Assembly: GCA_016699555.1 (NCBI GenBank)
Contig: CP064981.1
Coordinates: forward strand, 434,001 to 498,000
DNA from: Candidatus Iainarchaeum sp.
GTDB taxonomy: Archaea > Iainarchaeota > Iainarchaeia > Iainarchaeales > VGJJ01
Length of the DNA: 64,000 bases
Reading direction: 5' to 3'
The translations under genes and the position numbers were made by a program. The first letter of the stretch is position 1; every line of letters begins with the position of its first letter. The notes under the pieces were generated by a model that worked only from the letters and a program-made list of their open reading frames with translations, ran no database searches and had not been told where the DNA came from. Below, one piece after another: positions 39,601-48,965 of this stretch.

Positions 39601-42600
39601 CAGAACAACCTCATCCAAAGCCTCTACACCGACATCCAGGGAAAAGTCACCATGATCGGACCCCCTTCCCTGCCGCGTACGCGCTTCGAATTCGACGCCG
39701 CCAAGGCAGGATATTCCTCCAACCCCGTCACGGTAACCGTTGACGAAAACATCGTCGCATTCGAACCACAGACGCTCAACTTCAACTTACCCGCCACGCC
39801 TAACGCCAGCGCATTCGCTCCATTACGCATCATCAACAAGACCCAAACGCCACTCGTCCTCCAAAACGCCCAAATATCCGGAGAGTTCCAAGGATTCCTA
39901 GCCAATGGAGAGATGCAGAACTACGTCAACCAATACGAAGGACAATTCTCCCTCGCCGCGCTCGAGAACAAGAGCATCCAAGTCAAGGCCGCCACCTCAT
40001 CAACGGTCAACCCCATCAACAACGAAAGCCTCAACGGATTCCTCGTCCTCACATTCTCCACGCAAGGGACGCAACAGCTATGGGTCCAACGCATTCCTTT
40101 ACGGGTTAACCTCGAACTCGTCGGAAGCTGCGACGGTCCCGCCATTGAACTGAGCGGCGCCCCCACCAGCGGAGAAATCCAAACCACTTCATTCGACAAC
40201 AAATCCCAAATCCAATTCCAAGTATCCAATGTCTGTGAAAAGGATGGCGTTTCCACGGTCATGCGCAACCTCAAATCCAGAATAACCTGGAAAAGCAACC
40301 CCATCGGAAACGTCGAACTCGCCCTGAGCGACCTCGAAGGCGGACAGCAAGCCGTCGAAGTCCTGCGCAGCGGAGCCTACGTCCCATTCTTCGACAGCTT
40401 CAAGACCGCGGAAACCACTCCTTATGCAGGCATACTCACCTTCACCCCCTTCCCCGGAAACATCGGAAAAGATGCCGAGTTCACCATCGATGTCGCAGGG
40501 GAACTCGCCGGACAAGGCGGAACCAAAACGCTCTCCAAGTCATTCAACGTCAAGATCAAAGTAACCAACTTGGAAACATGCCTCGTGTTGAATCCCGAAC
40601 CCGAAGAAGGCGTCGTCATGAAATCAAACGAAGACGAAGTCGAATTCGAAGTCGACTCCACCAAATGCGGAAATGTCCCCCTCGACATCGCATTCTGTCA
40701 AGGCGCGAACAACGTCAACTGTAGCGGAGGCAGCCCCGAAGGAAGGTTACAACTCTCGCGCTACACCATCTCCGACCTCACCGCCGAAAAGAAAACCGTC
40801 ACCATCCAACGAACCGGAAGCACCCTCCCGGGAACGTATGACGTAACGGTCCATGCACGCGTCCCCGGAACCCAATACCGCCAAATCGCATCCCTCGTCA
40901 CTCGCATCGAAAGCGACTCCTCCTATGCATTCGACCTCGACAAGAGCCAGTTCATCCTCTACCAGCAGAGCGCCATCGACTCCGCAACCGTTACGAATCG
41001 CTTACTCCAAGAAGTCGTCCAAGTGACCGCGAGCGCATGCGATTGGGAAGAAGCCGCCAAGCGCTCTCCCCCTTATCTGCTCGCCGCCGGAGTCGGAGTA
41101 GGCGTCGGATTCGGAGTGTCCATCTTCGCATCCGCTAGCGTGCTCGCCTCCACCGGATTCGGATTAGCCGCAGCCGTCATCGTCATCGCCATCGCCAGCC
41201 TGCTCAGCGACCCCTGCGACGAAAAGCTGACACACCCCCTGAATGACTACATCATCAACCTCACGGGAGGAGACATCGGAGACATGCACATTGCGGAAGA
41301 CGCCCAAGACATCGTGTTGGACCAATTCCTCACGCAACACATTGCAGCGCGCTGGAACACCAAAGTGTCCAACGTCTTCAAGAAAGGCAGCGCCACCTAC
41401 CAGACCGTGGGAATGGAACTCGAGAACCTGAGCGGATTCACAGACCCTAATCCATTATTCGGCGTTGCAACCCTACGCGCACGCGAACACATCCAAGGGG
41501 ACATCTCACATTCGGGAGATGCGGCCGTGGAATGCGATAACTCCAGCTTCGGGCCCTACCAAATAGGCCCCAGCTCCAGCCAAGGAAGCTGCTCCCCCGC
41601 CAGCGACGACACCATCCTCGAAGAAAAGTTCCACATCAAGATCCGCACCCAAGACATCAACCAAACCCTCCCCGAGCTCGAATTCGACTCCGTCGCATGC
41701 GTGAGCGGCAATGAACTCGGATCATCCGGCAACGGCGCACTCCCCAAAGTCGCATTCAACTGGAGATGGGACGACACGCAAGGGATCCCCATCAACGCAT
41801 GCGACGCACTCAATGGAAACGCCATCTACTGCGACGCCACGCAATTCAACATCACCATGATGAAGCGACTCCACGCCCTCGACGAATTCCTGGCCGCCAA
41901 TGGATACAACTTCACGTGCCCCACCAATCCCATCGCCCAACAACAACAAGCCAGCTTCCCATCCGCCAATACCGTCCCGATCGGATATATCGGAATCAAC
42001 CGCGTGGGGTATAGCTTCACCAATCCCACAACGCTCCAAGTCAGCGTCGACGTCAACAATCTCACCACCGCCGCGCAAGACGTCTCATTCACCGCTACGA
42101 TCGGGACGAGCGCCACCAGCAACGCCCCAACCATTCCTAATCCTTGCAGCACGAGCCAGAACATCGCCGCCAATGGATCCGCCCACCTCCAATGCACCAT
42201 CTCCGGACTCGGCATCAGCGACGCCTATTACGTCGAATACGCCATCGCATCCACCACTACCACGAACGTCGCATTCGGACAGCCCATCATCCAAATCTCC
42301 ACGCAAAGCGTCCAGCAGCAAGCCAATGGCACGTGCGAAGACCTGCCCAAATCCACCGTCAACGTGGGCGGCGCCCCCATCATCAACCGCTGGATCGACC
42401 CCACCGACCCGCTGTTCGGGAGCTATGTGAATGACAACTCCATCGTCTGGACTAACGCCGTGCCCAACGTCCAAGCGCTCAATACTCTCCTCCACTACGA
42501 CGCCTACCTCATCCGCGACGGATTCAGCACCGACTTCGAAAATGACTTCAAGGAATTCTACACCAACAACTCATTCGCCGACGCCCCGACGTGGTTCAAG

Positions 42601-43112
42601 TCCAACACTCCTACGATCGGGACACTCAACAAATACTACTCCAGCAACGACGACCTCTACTTCACCAACAAATACTTCGATTCCCCCACCTTACCATCGG
42701 CCGGAAAATACCACATCGACTTGGACGTGTTGTTCAATGGAACGGATTGGCGCTTCTTCAACGCACAAGGCGAACCCACCGCCAAGATCCGCGCGGTATT
42801 CTACCACCTGAACAACCCCTCGCCCAACTCCCCATTCTACCGCACCCCATTCGATGGACTCGTGGGAGTGAATGGGACGCAATACGAACGCGTGGGATAC
42901 GGGCTCGAATACATCAATGAAGACGGCCCCCTCAAAGTCAACGACTCCACCGTGTTGACCTACCCCGGAGGAAACAGCTCCGCACTCGCCAACCTCGAAG
43001 TGCGCGTCGCCGATGACATCCGCCGACTCAATAGCTTGCCATCCTCCCGCGGAACACTCCTCGAGTTGACGGCTGCCAGCGGAAGCGGAACCCAGGAAAT
43101 GATCTTCTCCCC
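36652..43112 (+). CDS. giant N-anchored surface protein D, part before a frameshift
   Basis: About 2153 residues in frame from ATG 36652; the frame stays open to 43347 but its last 80 residues (Ser/Pro/His-rich) are out of frame. Map: head MEDGWYSLLDKIDPVLPVYR (10-29) then VIDPIDEKVPS; membrane span 41-61; Ig/carboxypeptidase-regulatory modules (65-600); VHVRVGDEALLENDVMRI domain and LYAETY...CEGDFC (Cys787); further beta domains; hydrophobic Gly/Ala/Val stretch (about 1477-1520) followed by DPCDEK; YCDATQF module (Cys1727); TPFDGLVG...RVGYG (about 2067). With one C added at 43109-43112 the protein runs on to 43739 for a total of 2362 residues, close to C. Expected location and role as for C. 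Confidence 0.85.
43109..43112 (+). other. apparent one-base frameshift in giant gene D
   Basis: A C4 run. Reading C5 changes the out-of-frame FSPRSQPLSS to FSPSLATPVIF, which aligns with WSPSYATPIL in protein C and continues into the conserved C-terminal domain. Confidence 0.8.
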
Positions 43113-43739
43113 TCGCTCGCAACCCCTGTCATCTTCCAAGTCACCAAGCAGATTTCCCCCAATCCATTCAGCGCATTCTACCAGATCGCACAAAATGCAG
43201 CACCCGTGCAATCCGGAAATACGCTCACATTCTGGGAAGGCGCAGGAAACTGTTACGACTTTTCGGGTTTGCCCGTGTACGAGAAATTCAACTACTCTCC
43301 CGATCGCGCAGCCACCCCATCCGATGCCATCACCGCGTGGCAGTTGAGCTATGGAGTGGACTGGGAACGCTCCTTATCCAGCGGAACCGAATCGCTCCGC
43401 ACGATATTCTATACCCCTGCGGGAGAGAATTATGCCATCCAATCCACCACGGACTATGCCAAATTCCTCTCGGCCAATTATCCATCGCCCAGCAATATCG
43501 TTCCACTCGATGGAATTTCCAGCATGCCCTACAACAACCCCTCGCTGTTCGTGGACTCGCTGCAGGACCTGTTCGATTTGGTTGGAGACAGAAAAGTCTG
43601 TATCTCCGACTCCGGCGTCAAAGCACGATTCTTCTGGAACCCCGAGACCATCTACAAGCAGACATCCCAGACCAGCATCCACGCCATTACGCAAGGATTG
43701 GTCGCCGGACAAACCTGCTTGGGCCCGCCATCCCAATAA
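43113..43739 (+). CDS. giant surface protein D, C-terminal part in the shifted frame
   Basis: This frame supplies the missing end of D: SLATPVIFQVTKQISPNPFS, then TLTFWEGAGNCYDF (compare GVGASCRDF in C), LRTIFYTPAGENYAIQS (compare LKSIFYTPQG in C) and the terminal DRKVCISDSGVKARFFWNPE domain. A GTG at 43206 could be used as a start, but it lies inside the conserved domain and has no promoter or signal sequence, so a separate gene is unlikely. Ends TAA at 43739. Confidence 0.75.
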   Translation, partial: SLATPVIFQVTKQISPNPFSAFYQIAQNAAPVQSGNTLTFWEGAGNCYDFSGLPVYEKFNYSPDRAATPSDAITAWQLSYGVDWERSLSSGTESLRTIFYTPAGENYAIQSTTDYAKFLSANYPSPSNIVPLDGISSMPYNNPSLFVDSLQDLFDLVGDRKVCISDSGVKARFFWNPETIYKQTSQTSIHAITQGLVAGQTCLGPPSQ

Positions 43740-43835
43740 ACGTAGCATAATCAAATAGCCTTTAACTTCTACATAACACATATTCCATCGTAGAGCGGAC
43801 GCATTTTTAATGAACGAAATGCATGTTCAGGGAAT

Positions 43836-44420
43836 ATGCTCCCGCTGCTCACGGTATTATTCCAATTCGGTGGATTCTTTGCGGACTTGGACCTCATCCT
43901 CAAAGTAACGGGACTATTGCTCCTCATGAGTTTCGTGCGCACGCATGTGCAAAACGCCATGCTGGCCACACTCCTCACGATTGGCCTGGCGGGCTTCTTG
44001 CTATTCGATGGATGGGGAATCTTCGGAACGGGATTGGTCGTATACCTCGCCGTCAGCTTCGGAGTCGTTGGGATTCTCGTGGATATCTTCTTCTTCGGCG
44101 GAATCAAGCACCAGAATGAATTCCGTCAGCATGAGACGCCACATGCAAGCGTTCCCTACCAAGAATCTCGCCATGCCGAAATGGATCCACGCCTGGAATC
44201 CATGCTGCGCTCGCGCGGGATAAGTCCTGAAGAATTCGCCGAACATGCGCAGGAGTTTGAAGGGCATGACGACGCCGATGCCGGACATGGAGGACATGGC
44301 GGTGAAGGGGTTAATAGTAAAGAAATGATTGAAAATCGCCATAAGATCCACAAAGCAGGACAAGCATTGCACGGGTTCCACCCCCATCCACCAAACCGCG
44401 CACACCGAGGACATCACTAG
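43836..44420 (+). CDS. membrane protein with His/Gly-rich cytoplasmic tail
   Basis: A 194-residue protein with about four membrane spans in the first 90 residues, then a hydrophilic tail. The tail contains DPRLESMLRSRGISPEEFAEHAQEF-like helix sequence (split here: LESMLRSRGIS, EEFAEHAQEF), an Asp/His/Gly run (GHDDADAGHGGHGGEG) and a terminal HPHPPNRAHRGHH. The histidine density suggests metal binding or buffering, but this is only a guess from composition. Its TAG stop is 1 base before the ATG of the next membrane protein, so the two form an operon. No family recognised. Confidence 0.65.
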   Translation: MLPLLTVLFQFGGFFADLDLILKVTGLLLLMSFVRTHVQNAMLATLLTIGLAGFLLFDGWGIFGTGLVVYLAVSFGVVGILVDIFFFGGIKHQNEFRQHETPHASVPYQESRHAEMDPRLESMLRSRGISPEEFAEHAQEFEGHDDADAGHGGHGGEGVNSKEMIENRHKIHKAGQALHGFHPHPPNRAHRGHH

Positions 44421-44421
44421 T

Positions 44422-44820
44422 ATGGCACGCACACCCATGAATCAACGCGGACTGTTCTTTTTGCAAGGGACCCTTATCGAAGGGACCATCCTAGTCATCA
44501 TCATCGTGATGCTGCTTCCCACGATTATCACTTTGTTCATCCCGCAGTTCGATTGGATATTCAAGCTCGTCCTCATCTTCAGCATCTACTCCTTCGTGCG
44601 CGGCTTCTTGGGGGATTCTTCGCTGACGCTACTGCTTTCGGGGATACTCATCTATTTCATGGCATTCAAGTATGCGGAAATATTCACCTCGCTCTGGTTC
44701 ATCTCCGTCATCCTCGGATTCGGGCTGAGCAATCTCCTAGTGTTAGCCGCGAAAGACGTCCTCGGATTCCAGAAGCCCGTCGTCCTGGGCTTCTCTCATG
44801 AAAGGGATCGGCCCCATTAA
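44422..44820 (+). CDS. small membrane protein, operon partner
   Basis: A 132-residue protein from ATG 44422 (MARTPMNQRGLFFLQGTL), with a membrane span at about 18-38, two or three more between 42 and 115, and a short polar tail. The N-terminal NQRGLFFLQGTLIEGTILVI is somewhat like a class III leader, but the several later spans make a pilin unlikely. It starts 1 base after the preceding stop, indicating translational coupling with the His-rich protein. Function unknown. Confidence 0.6.
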   Translation: MARTPMNQRGLFFLQGTLIEGTILVIIIVMLLPTIITLFIPQFDWIFKLVLIFSIYSFVRGFLGDSSLTLLLSGILIYFMAFKYAEIFTSLWFISVILGFGLSNLLVLAAKDVLGFQKPVVLGFSHERDRPH

Positions 44821-44835
44821 TTGAGCAAATCAGGC

Positions 44836-44986
44836 ATTGCAGTGCAATTACTGTCCGTCGGAACCTTTAGACAAAGGTTCATCAAACAATCTTTAGACAA
44901 AGATTGAGCAAAGGAGTGATTGCACGAGCAATCACTCGTTCTCGCACTCAACTGCCGAAACGGTTGGCGGCCAGCCGAAACTGGCC
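44836..44986 (+). repeat. composite palindromic repeat, copy 2
   Basis: Six successive hairpins: ATTGC-AGT-GCAAT (44836-44848), GAACCTTT-AGAC-AAAGGTTC (44861-44880), CAATCTTT-AGAC-AAAGATTG (44887-44906), a 10-bp stem GAGTGATTGC with loop ACGA (44914-44937), CAACTG-CCGAAA-CGGTTG (44949-44966) and GGCCAG-CCGAAA-CTGGCC (44969-44986). Order and anchor strings match copy 1 at 7297-7410 in inverse orientation. It lies between the two-gene membrane operon and the TrmB promoter, upstream of the box A. Confidence 0.75.
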
Positions 44987-44995
44987 AAAATCAGC

Positions 44996-45004
44996 TTTAT
45001 ATAC
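44996..45004 (+). promoter_or_regulatory. box A promoter of the TrmB-family regulator
   Basis: TTTATATAC 43 bases before ATG 45048; GTAAGGTAA just before the ATG gives only a weak ribosome site. Confidence 0.65.
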
Positions 45005-45047
45005 CCTAAGAACCCCTTTCACTAGTATAACTCCGTAAGGTAATAGA

Positions 45048-45791
45048 ATGAACCACGATATCATACCGCTTTTAGGCAAAATGGGCCTTACGGAATACGA
45101 GGCCAAAACCCTCTCCACGCTCTTTACGCTCGGCGAAGCCGAAGCCCCCGATGTCTCGCGCATTGCGGAAGTCCCCAAGACACGCGTCTATGATGTCCTG
45201 GAAAAACTCGCCGACCAAGAACTCGTCATCCGCGTTTTTTCACGACCAAAAAAATACCGCGCACTCGCACCACAAGAAGCATTCGAAAAACTCGTGCAGC
45301 GCAAGAACGAAGAACTCAAAACGCTCCACGAAGAAGCACGCAGCGTCGGCGAAAGGATGGCAGCCGCCGCGACGAGTCCCAGCGACGCCGAAGAAAAAAT
45401 AATGAAGGTCAAGAGCAAAACGGACTTCTACAAAATACTCGCACAAGAAATAGAGCACGCCAAGAGCGAAGTCATCGGAATGACGCACATCGACTCGCAC
45501 CACCACGTCTTGCACGACGCCCTGCGCAAAGCAGGAGAAAGAAACGTCCACGTGAAATTCGCCGGAACGCATCACATGGGATTCAAGGAAGCCCATTCGC
45601 AATTGGGCAAGCACATCGAATTACGCGACAAGGAATCAGGGATGCACGCGTACGTGATCGACGGAACCAAGACCATTCTCGCGCTATCCGACTTCACCAA
45701 GAGCAAACCCGAATACCACTTTGCAATTTTCCCCGAAAACAAAGAGATGGCACAGACATTCATCGCCCAATTCGCCAAGAACTGGAACTGA
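45048..45791 (+). CDS. TrmB-family transcriptional regulator
   Basis: A 247-residue protein. Residues 1-75 form a winged helix-turn-helix with the typical TrmB sequence MGLTEYEAKTLSTLFTLGEA...VSRIAEVPKTRVYDVLEKLADQELV. A coiled-coil linker (about 85-120) leads to a C-terminal sensor-like domain with SEVIGMTHIDSHHHVLHD and THHMGFKEAH, His-rich segments that may bind a ligand or metal. TrmB-type proteins in archaea are sugar- or stress-responsive regulators that bind near promoters as dimers. The target is not visible; its own box A and the large hairpin repeat just upstream are the nearest candidates. The downstream small basic gene starts 10 bases after the stop. Confidence 0.8.
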   Translation: MNHDIIPLLGKMGLTEYEAKTLSTLFTLGEAEAPDVSRIAEVPKTRVYDVLEKLADQELVIRVFSRPKKYRALAPQEAFEKLVQRKNEELKTLHEEARSVGERMAAAATSPSDAEEKIMKVKSKTDFYKILAQEIEHAKSEVIGMTHIDSHHHVLHDALRKAGERNVHVKFAGTHHMGFKEAHSQLGKHIELRDKESGMHAYVIDGTKTILALSDFTKSKPEYHFAIFPENKEMAQTFIAQFAKNWN

Positions 45792-45801
45792 GGAACAAAA
45801 A

Positions 45802-46125
45802 ATGCCTGCGCAAAGACAACGTCATGGTCCCGCTGCAGGGAAGAAATCAAAACCCAAGGGGCGCGTCTACTCTCTCGTATCGTCGCCACAACACCATCCC
45901 CTCTTCGATCTCGCTGCCGTGCTCAGTGGTACTTCTCCCAAGACAGCGGTCAAGCCCGCGCAGCCGATGAAATATTCCCCCAAGCCCGTCGTGCCACCCC
46001 ATAAAACTGCCGTCCGAATCCCCTCAAAGCGAACGGCCCCCGCCCGCACGAGACCTGAGGGCATGGCGCATAAGCCCTTGCGCCTCTTCCCTACTGCGCG
46101 ATCCAGACTCCCAAAGAAGCGCTAG
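45802..46125 (+). CDS. small basic protein of unknown function
   Basis: A 107-residue protein from ATG 45802 (MPAQRQRHGPAAGKKSKPKG), 10 bases after the TrmB gene. It is rich in Lys, Arg, Pro and Ala, with PHKTAVRIPSKRTAPARTRP, and looks largely disordered. A longer reading from 45721 would overlap the TrmB C-terminus and is rejected. Possible nucleic-acid binding; no family recognised. Confidence 0.45.
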   Translation: MPAQRQRHGPAAGKKSKPKGRVYSLVSSPQHHPLFDLAAVLSGTSPKTAVKPAQPMKYSPKPVVPPHKTAVRIPSKRTAPARTRPEGMAHKPLRLFPTARSRLPKKR

Positions 46126-46167
46126 CCCTACACAGGGTTTAATTGATTTCGCCCCCTATTCTACGCT

Positions 46168-47829
46168 ATGACCGCCTACTCCGAAGACGCTTATCGGTAT
46201 GCCATACGCAATGCCTACGCCCACCACGGAAAAGCCGATATGGGAGCGCTCGTGGGTAAGCTCAAAGCCCTCTACCCCGATGCCAACCCCAAAGAACTCA
46301 TCCCCATCTGCAAGCAAGCCGTGGAAAAAGTCAACGGAATGGGGATGAACGAAATTTCGCAGGAATACGAAAAATTCGAAAAAGCAGGATTCGAACTAAA
46401 GATACCCGAAAAGAAAGTGGGATTGCAAGACTTGGAATGGGCAGGAGAAGAAGGCGTCGTCACGCGCTTCGCCCCCAACCCCTCCGCGCCACCTCATCTC
46501 GGACACGTCCGCGCGGCATTCCTTTCCTACGCTTATGCCAAAAAATATGGCGGAAAATTCATCCTGCGCTTTGACGACACCGACCCCAAGCTCAAGAAGC
46601 CCATGGAAGGAGCCGAAAAGATATTCTTCGATGAACTGGGATGGTTGGGGATCGTCCCCGACATGGTCGTCCGCGCCTCCGATCGGCTCGAGGTCTACTA
46701 CGATTACATGCAACAGCTCGTGGGACTAGGACAAGGATACATCTGCTCCTGCGACAAAGAAGAATGGAAAAAACGCATCCTCCAACACGAAGCCTGCCCC
46801 TGCCGCGAGTTGCCGGTGGAAGAACAACAAGCACGCCTGCAAAAGATGTTCAAGCACGAATACAAGCAAGGCGAAGCCGTGCTGCGCATCAAAACGGATC
46901 TCGACGCAGACGATCCATCTCAACGCGATTGGCCATGCGCGCGCATCGTGGACAAGCCGCAGCACTACAACGTCAAAGACAAATACGTCTGGCCCACTTA
47001 CAATTTCGCGTGCGGTATAGACGACCACTTGCTCGGCATCACCCTCATCATCCGCGGACAAGAACACGTCCCCAACATGCTGAAACAGCAATGGCTCTTC
47101 AAGCACTTCGGGTGGAACTACCCGCACGCCTTTCACTATGGAAGGATCATCATGCCCGGGACCGAAATGAGCAAGAGCAAGATGATCGCAGGAATCGCCG
47201 CCGGAAAATACATCGGATGGGACGACCCACGACTCTTTACCCTGCGCACGCTCATGCGCCGCGGCATCACCCCTGAGGGCATCAGGGATCTGATGATCGA
47301 GCTGGGCGTCAAGACATCCGATACGATCCTCAACCTCGAAGTCCTCGCCACGTACAACAAACCCCACTTAACGGACGCCATCAACGTCCCGCTCATCGAG
47401 AACCCCATCCAGCTCGAAGTGGACTTCGGCCCCTCACTCGAAATTGAAATGGACAATGAAAGAGTCCATTTGCGCGAAGGCAACCAAGGATTCTTCATCA
47501 GCCAAAACGACTTGCCCGAGCCCAAAGTCGGAAATGTCCTGCGCCTGCGCAATGCCTACATCGTCAAGCTCACGCAAGTCGAGCCCACGCACTTGAACGC
47601 GCAATTCGTTTCTACTCAAAAACTCGAAAAGACAACCCAAGTCTCATGGGTATTGCAAGGCATCGATGTGCGCATCGTCATGCCCACCAACACCACGAAA
47701 CACGGACTCGCAGGACACGCCATCCGCAACGCCAAAGTGGGACAACATGTCTTCTTCCCGGGATTCGGATATTGCAGGGTAGATGCCAAGGACGAAAATA
47801 GTGTGACGTTGTGGTTTACCCACCCATAA
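46168..47829 (+). CDS. gltX: glutamyl-tRNA synthetase (archaeal type)
   Basis: A 553-residue class I aminoacyl-tRNA synthetase. An N-terminal helical extension (1-90) is followed by RFAPNPSAPPHLGHVRAAF with the HIGH-type HLGH at 110-113, FILRFDDTDPK, a CSCDKEEW...CPC zinc-type insertion (about 195-215), NFACGIDDHLLGITLIIRG, and MSKSK at about 334-338 (KMSKS loop). The C-terminal part is the beta-barrel anticodon domain of the GlnRS/archaeal GluRS branch. It charges tRNA-Glu, and probably also tRNA-Gln as the non-discriminating archaeal enzyme, for later amidation by GatDE. Length is normal for the family. A weak GTTTAATTG box lies about 25 bases upstream. Confidence 0.92.
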   Translation: MTAYSEDAYRYAIRNAYAHHGKADMGALVGKLKALYPDANPKELIPICKQAVEKVNGMGMNEISQEYEKFEKAGFELKIPEKKVGLQDLEWAGEEGVVTRFAPNPSAPPHLGHVRAAFLSYAYAKKYGGKFILRFDDTDPKLKKPMEGAEKIFFDELGWLGIVPDMVVRASDRLEVYYDYMQQLVGLGQGYICSCDKEEWKKRILQHEACPCRELPVEEQQARLQKMFKHEYKQGEAVLRIKTDLDADDPSQRDWPCARIVDKPQHYNVKDKYVWPTYNFACGIDDHLLGITLIIRGQEHVPNMLKQQWLFKHFGWNYPHAFHYGRIIMPGTEMSKSKMIAGIAAGKYIGWDDPRLFTLRTLMRRGITPEGIRDLMIELGVKTSDTILNLEVLATYNKPHLTDAINVPLIENPIQLEVDFGPSLEIEMDNERVHLREGNQGFFISQNDLPEPKVGNVLRLRNAYIVKLTQVEPTHLNAQFVSTQKLEKTTQVSWVLQGIDVRIVMPTNTTKHGLAGHAIRNAKVGQHVFFPGFGYCRVDAKDENSVTLWFTHP

Positions 47830-47870
47830 TCGGCAACAGATTTATTAGCGCCTAATTTTCTCGCATAATC

Positions 47871-48890
47871 ATGATCTCCATTCCCCACTTGCGCAAGGCG
47901 TCCCGCCTGTTCCATTCTAATTCATTCAAGAAAGAACCCATTTCCCATCTCAAATACGCCTCACTCCTGCCCCTTCCGCCCCAAAAGAAAAAATGGGTCT
48001 CCATGCAAGAAGGCGGCACACGCCTAGTGCCCAGCCTCGCAAAAGAAAATGTGCTATACAAACTCGAATTCGAGAACCCAACGGGATCGTTCAAGGACCG
48101 CGGATCCCAAGTTGAAATCTCGCACGCCAAAGCCAATGGCGTCAAAGACGTCGTGTGCGCTTCCACTGGAAACATGGGAGCGAGCATCTCCGCATACGGT
48201 GCACGCGCTGGAATTAATGTCACGATTGTCGTCCCGAAAGGAACGCCGCAGAACAAGCTCAAGCAAATCAAATCCTATGGTGCGGATTTGGTGCAAGTCC
48301 CCGGAGACTATTCCGCCGCGCTCAAGCGCACATGGGAAATGGTCGTGCACCATCCCGAAGTCATGCTGACAGGCGACTATCCCCTACGCGCGCACGGACA
48401 AAAAACAATCGCATATGAGATTACCGAACAACTGGGATGGAAAGCCCCTGACAACATTATTGTGCCCATCGGAAACGGAACCCTCGTGTATGCATTGTAT
48501 ATGGCATTCCAAGAAATGAAAGAAATGCAACTCATCTCCAAAATGCCCCATCTCATCGGCGTGCAAGCCGAGAACTGTAATCCATTGCAATTGGCATGGA
48601 AGCAAAACACCACACACTTCGTTCCCCAAAAAAATCCCATTACCATCGCAGGGGCTATCGCGTGCGGCAACCCCGTGTATGTGCAGCAAGCTCTCGAATG
48701 CATCCGCGAAACCAAAGGACAAATCTTTTCCGTTACCGAAAAGCAAATGCGCGCAGCCAAACTTTCCCTAGCAGAAAAAGAAGGACTGTACAGCGAGTAT
48801 TCCGGGGCCGCCGTCCAAGCCATCGCCGAAAACAAACGCTTTTCCGGAAAGACGATCGCACTCCTATGCGGGCACGGACTCAAAGAGTAA
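47871..48890 (+). CDS. thrC: threonine synthase, PLP-dependent fold II
   Basis: A 339-residue protein of the tryptophan synthase beta/threonine synthase fold. ENPTGSFKDRG contains the PLP lysine (Lys75), CASTGNMGAS (97-106) is the substrate/PLP loop, and PIGNGTLVYAL is the glycine-rich phosphate loop. Together these fit threonine synthase, which converts O-phosphohomoserine to threonine. The protein is shorter than many threonine synthases (about 350-400), lacking an N-terminal zinc-ribbon domain. Other fold II lyases (cysteate or diaminopropionate enzymes) cannot be fully excluded. GATTTATTAG at about 47836-47845 supports a leaderless start at ATG 47871. No other threonine genes are nearby. 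Confidence 0.82.
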   Translation: MISIPHLRKASRLFHSNSFKKEPISHLKYASLLPLPPQKKKWVSMQEGGTRLVPSLAKENVLYKLEFENPTGSFKDRGSQVEISHAKANGVKDVVCASTGNMGASISAYGARAGINVTIVVPKGTPQNKLKQIKSYGADLVQVPGDYSAALKRTWEMVVHHPEVMLTGDYPLRAHGQKTIAYEITEQLGWKAPDNIIVPIGNGTLVYALYMAFQEMKEMQLISKMPHLIGVQAENCNPLQLAWKQNTTHFVPQKNPITIAGAIACGNPVYVQQALECIRETKGQIFSVTEKQMRAAKLSLAEKEGLYSEYSGAAVQAIAENKRFSGKTIALLCGHGLKE

Positions 48891-48965
48891 TGGTGCCACT
48901 ACGCTGAGCCAGGAAACCACCTTGATTTTGGCTTTTTTTTAAATACCCAATCCGCGTATACTCGT

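Noticed and set aside
43206..43739. Separate small gene starting at GTG 43206
   Set aside because: Its protein is the conserved C-terminal domain of giant D and aligns with C; a one-base frameshift explains it better.
44836..44986. CRISPR array
   Set aside because: Repeats are palindromic with differing stems and there are no equal-length unique spacers; it is a hairpin cluster.
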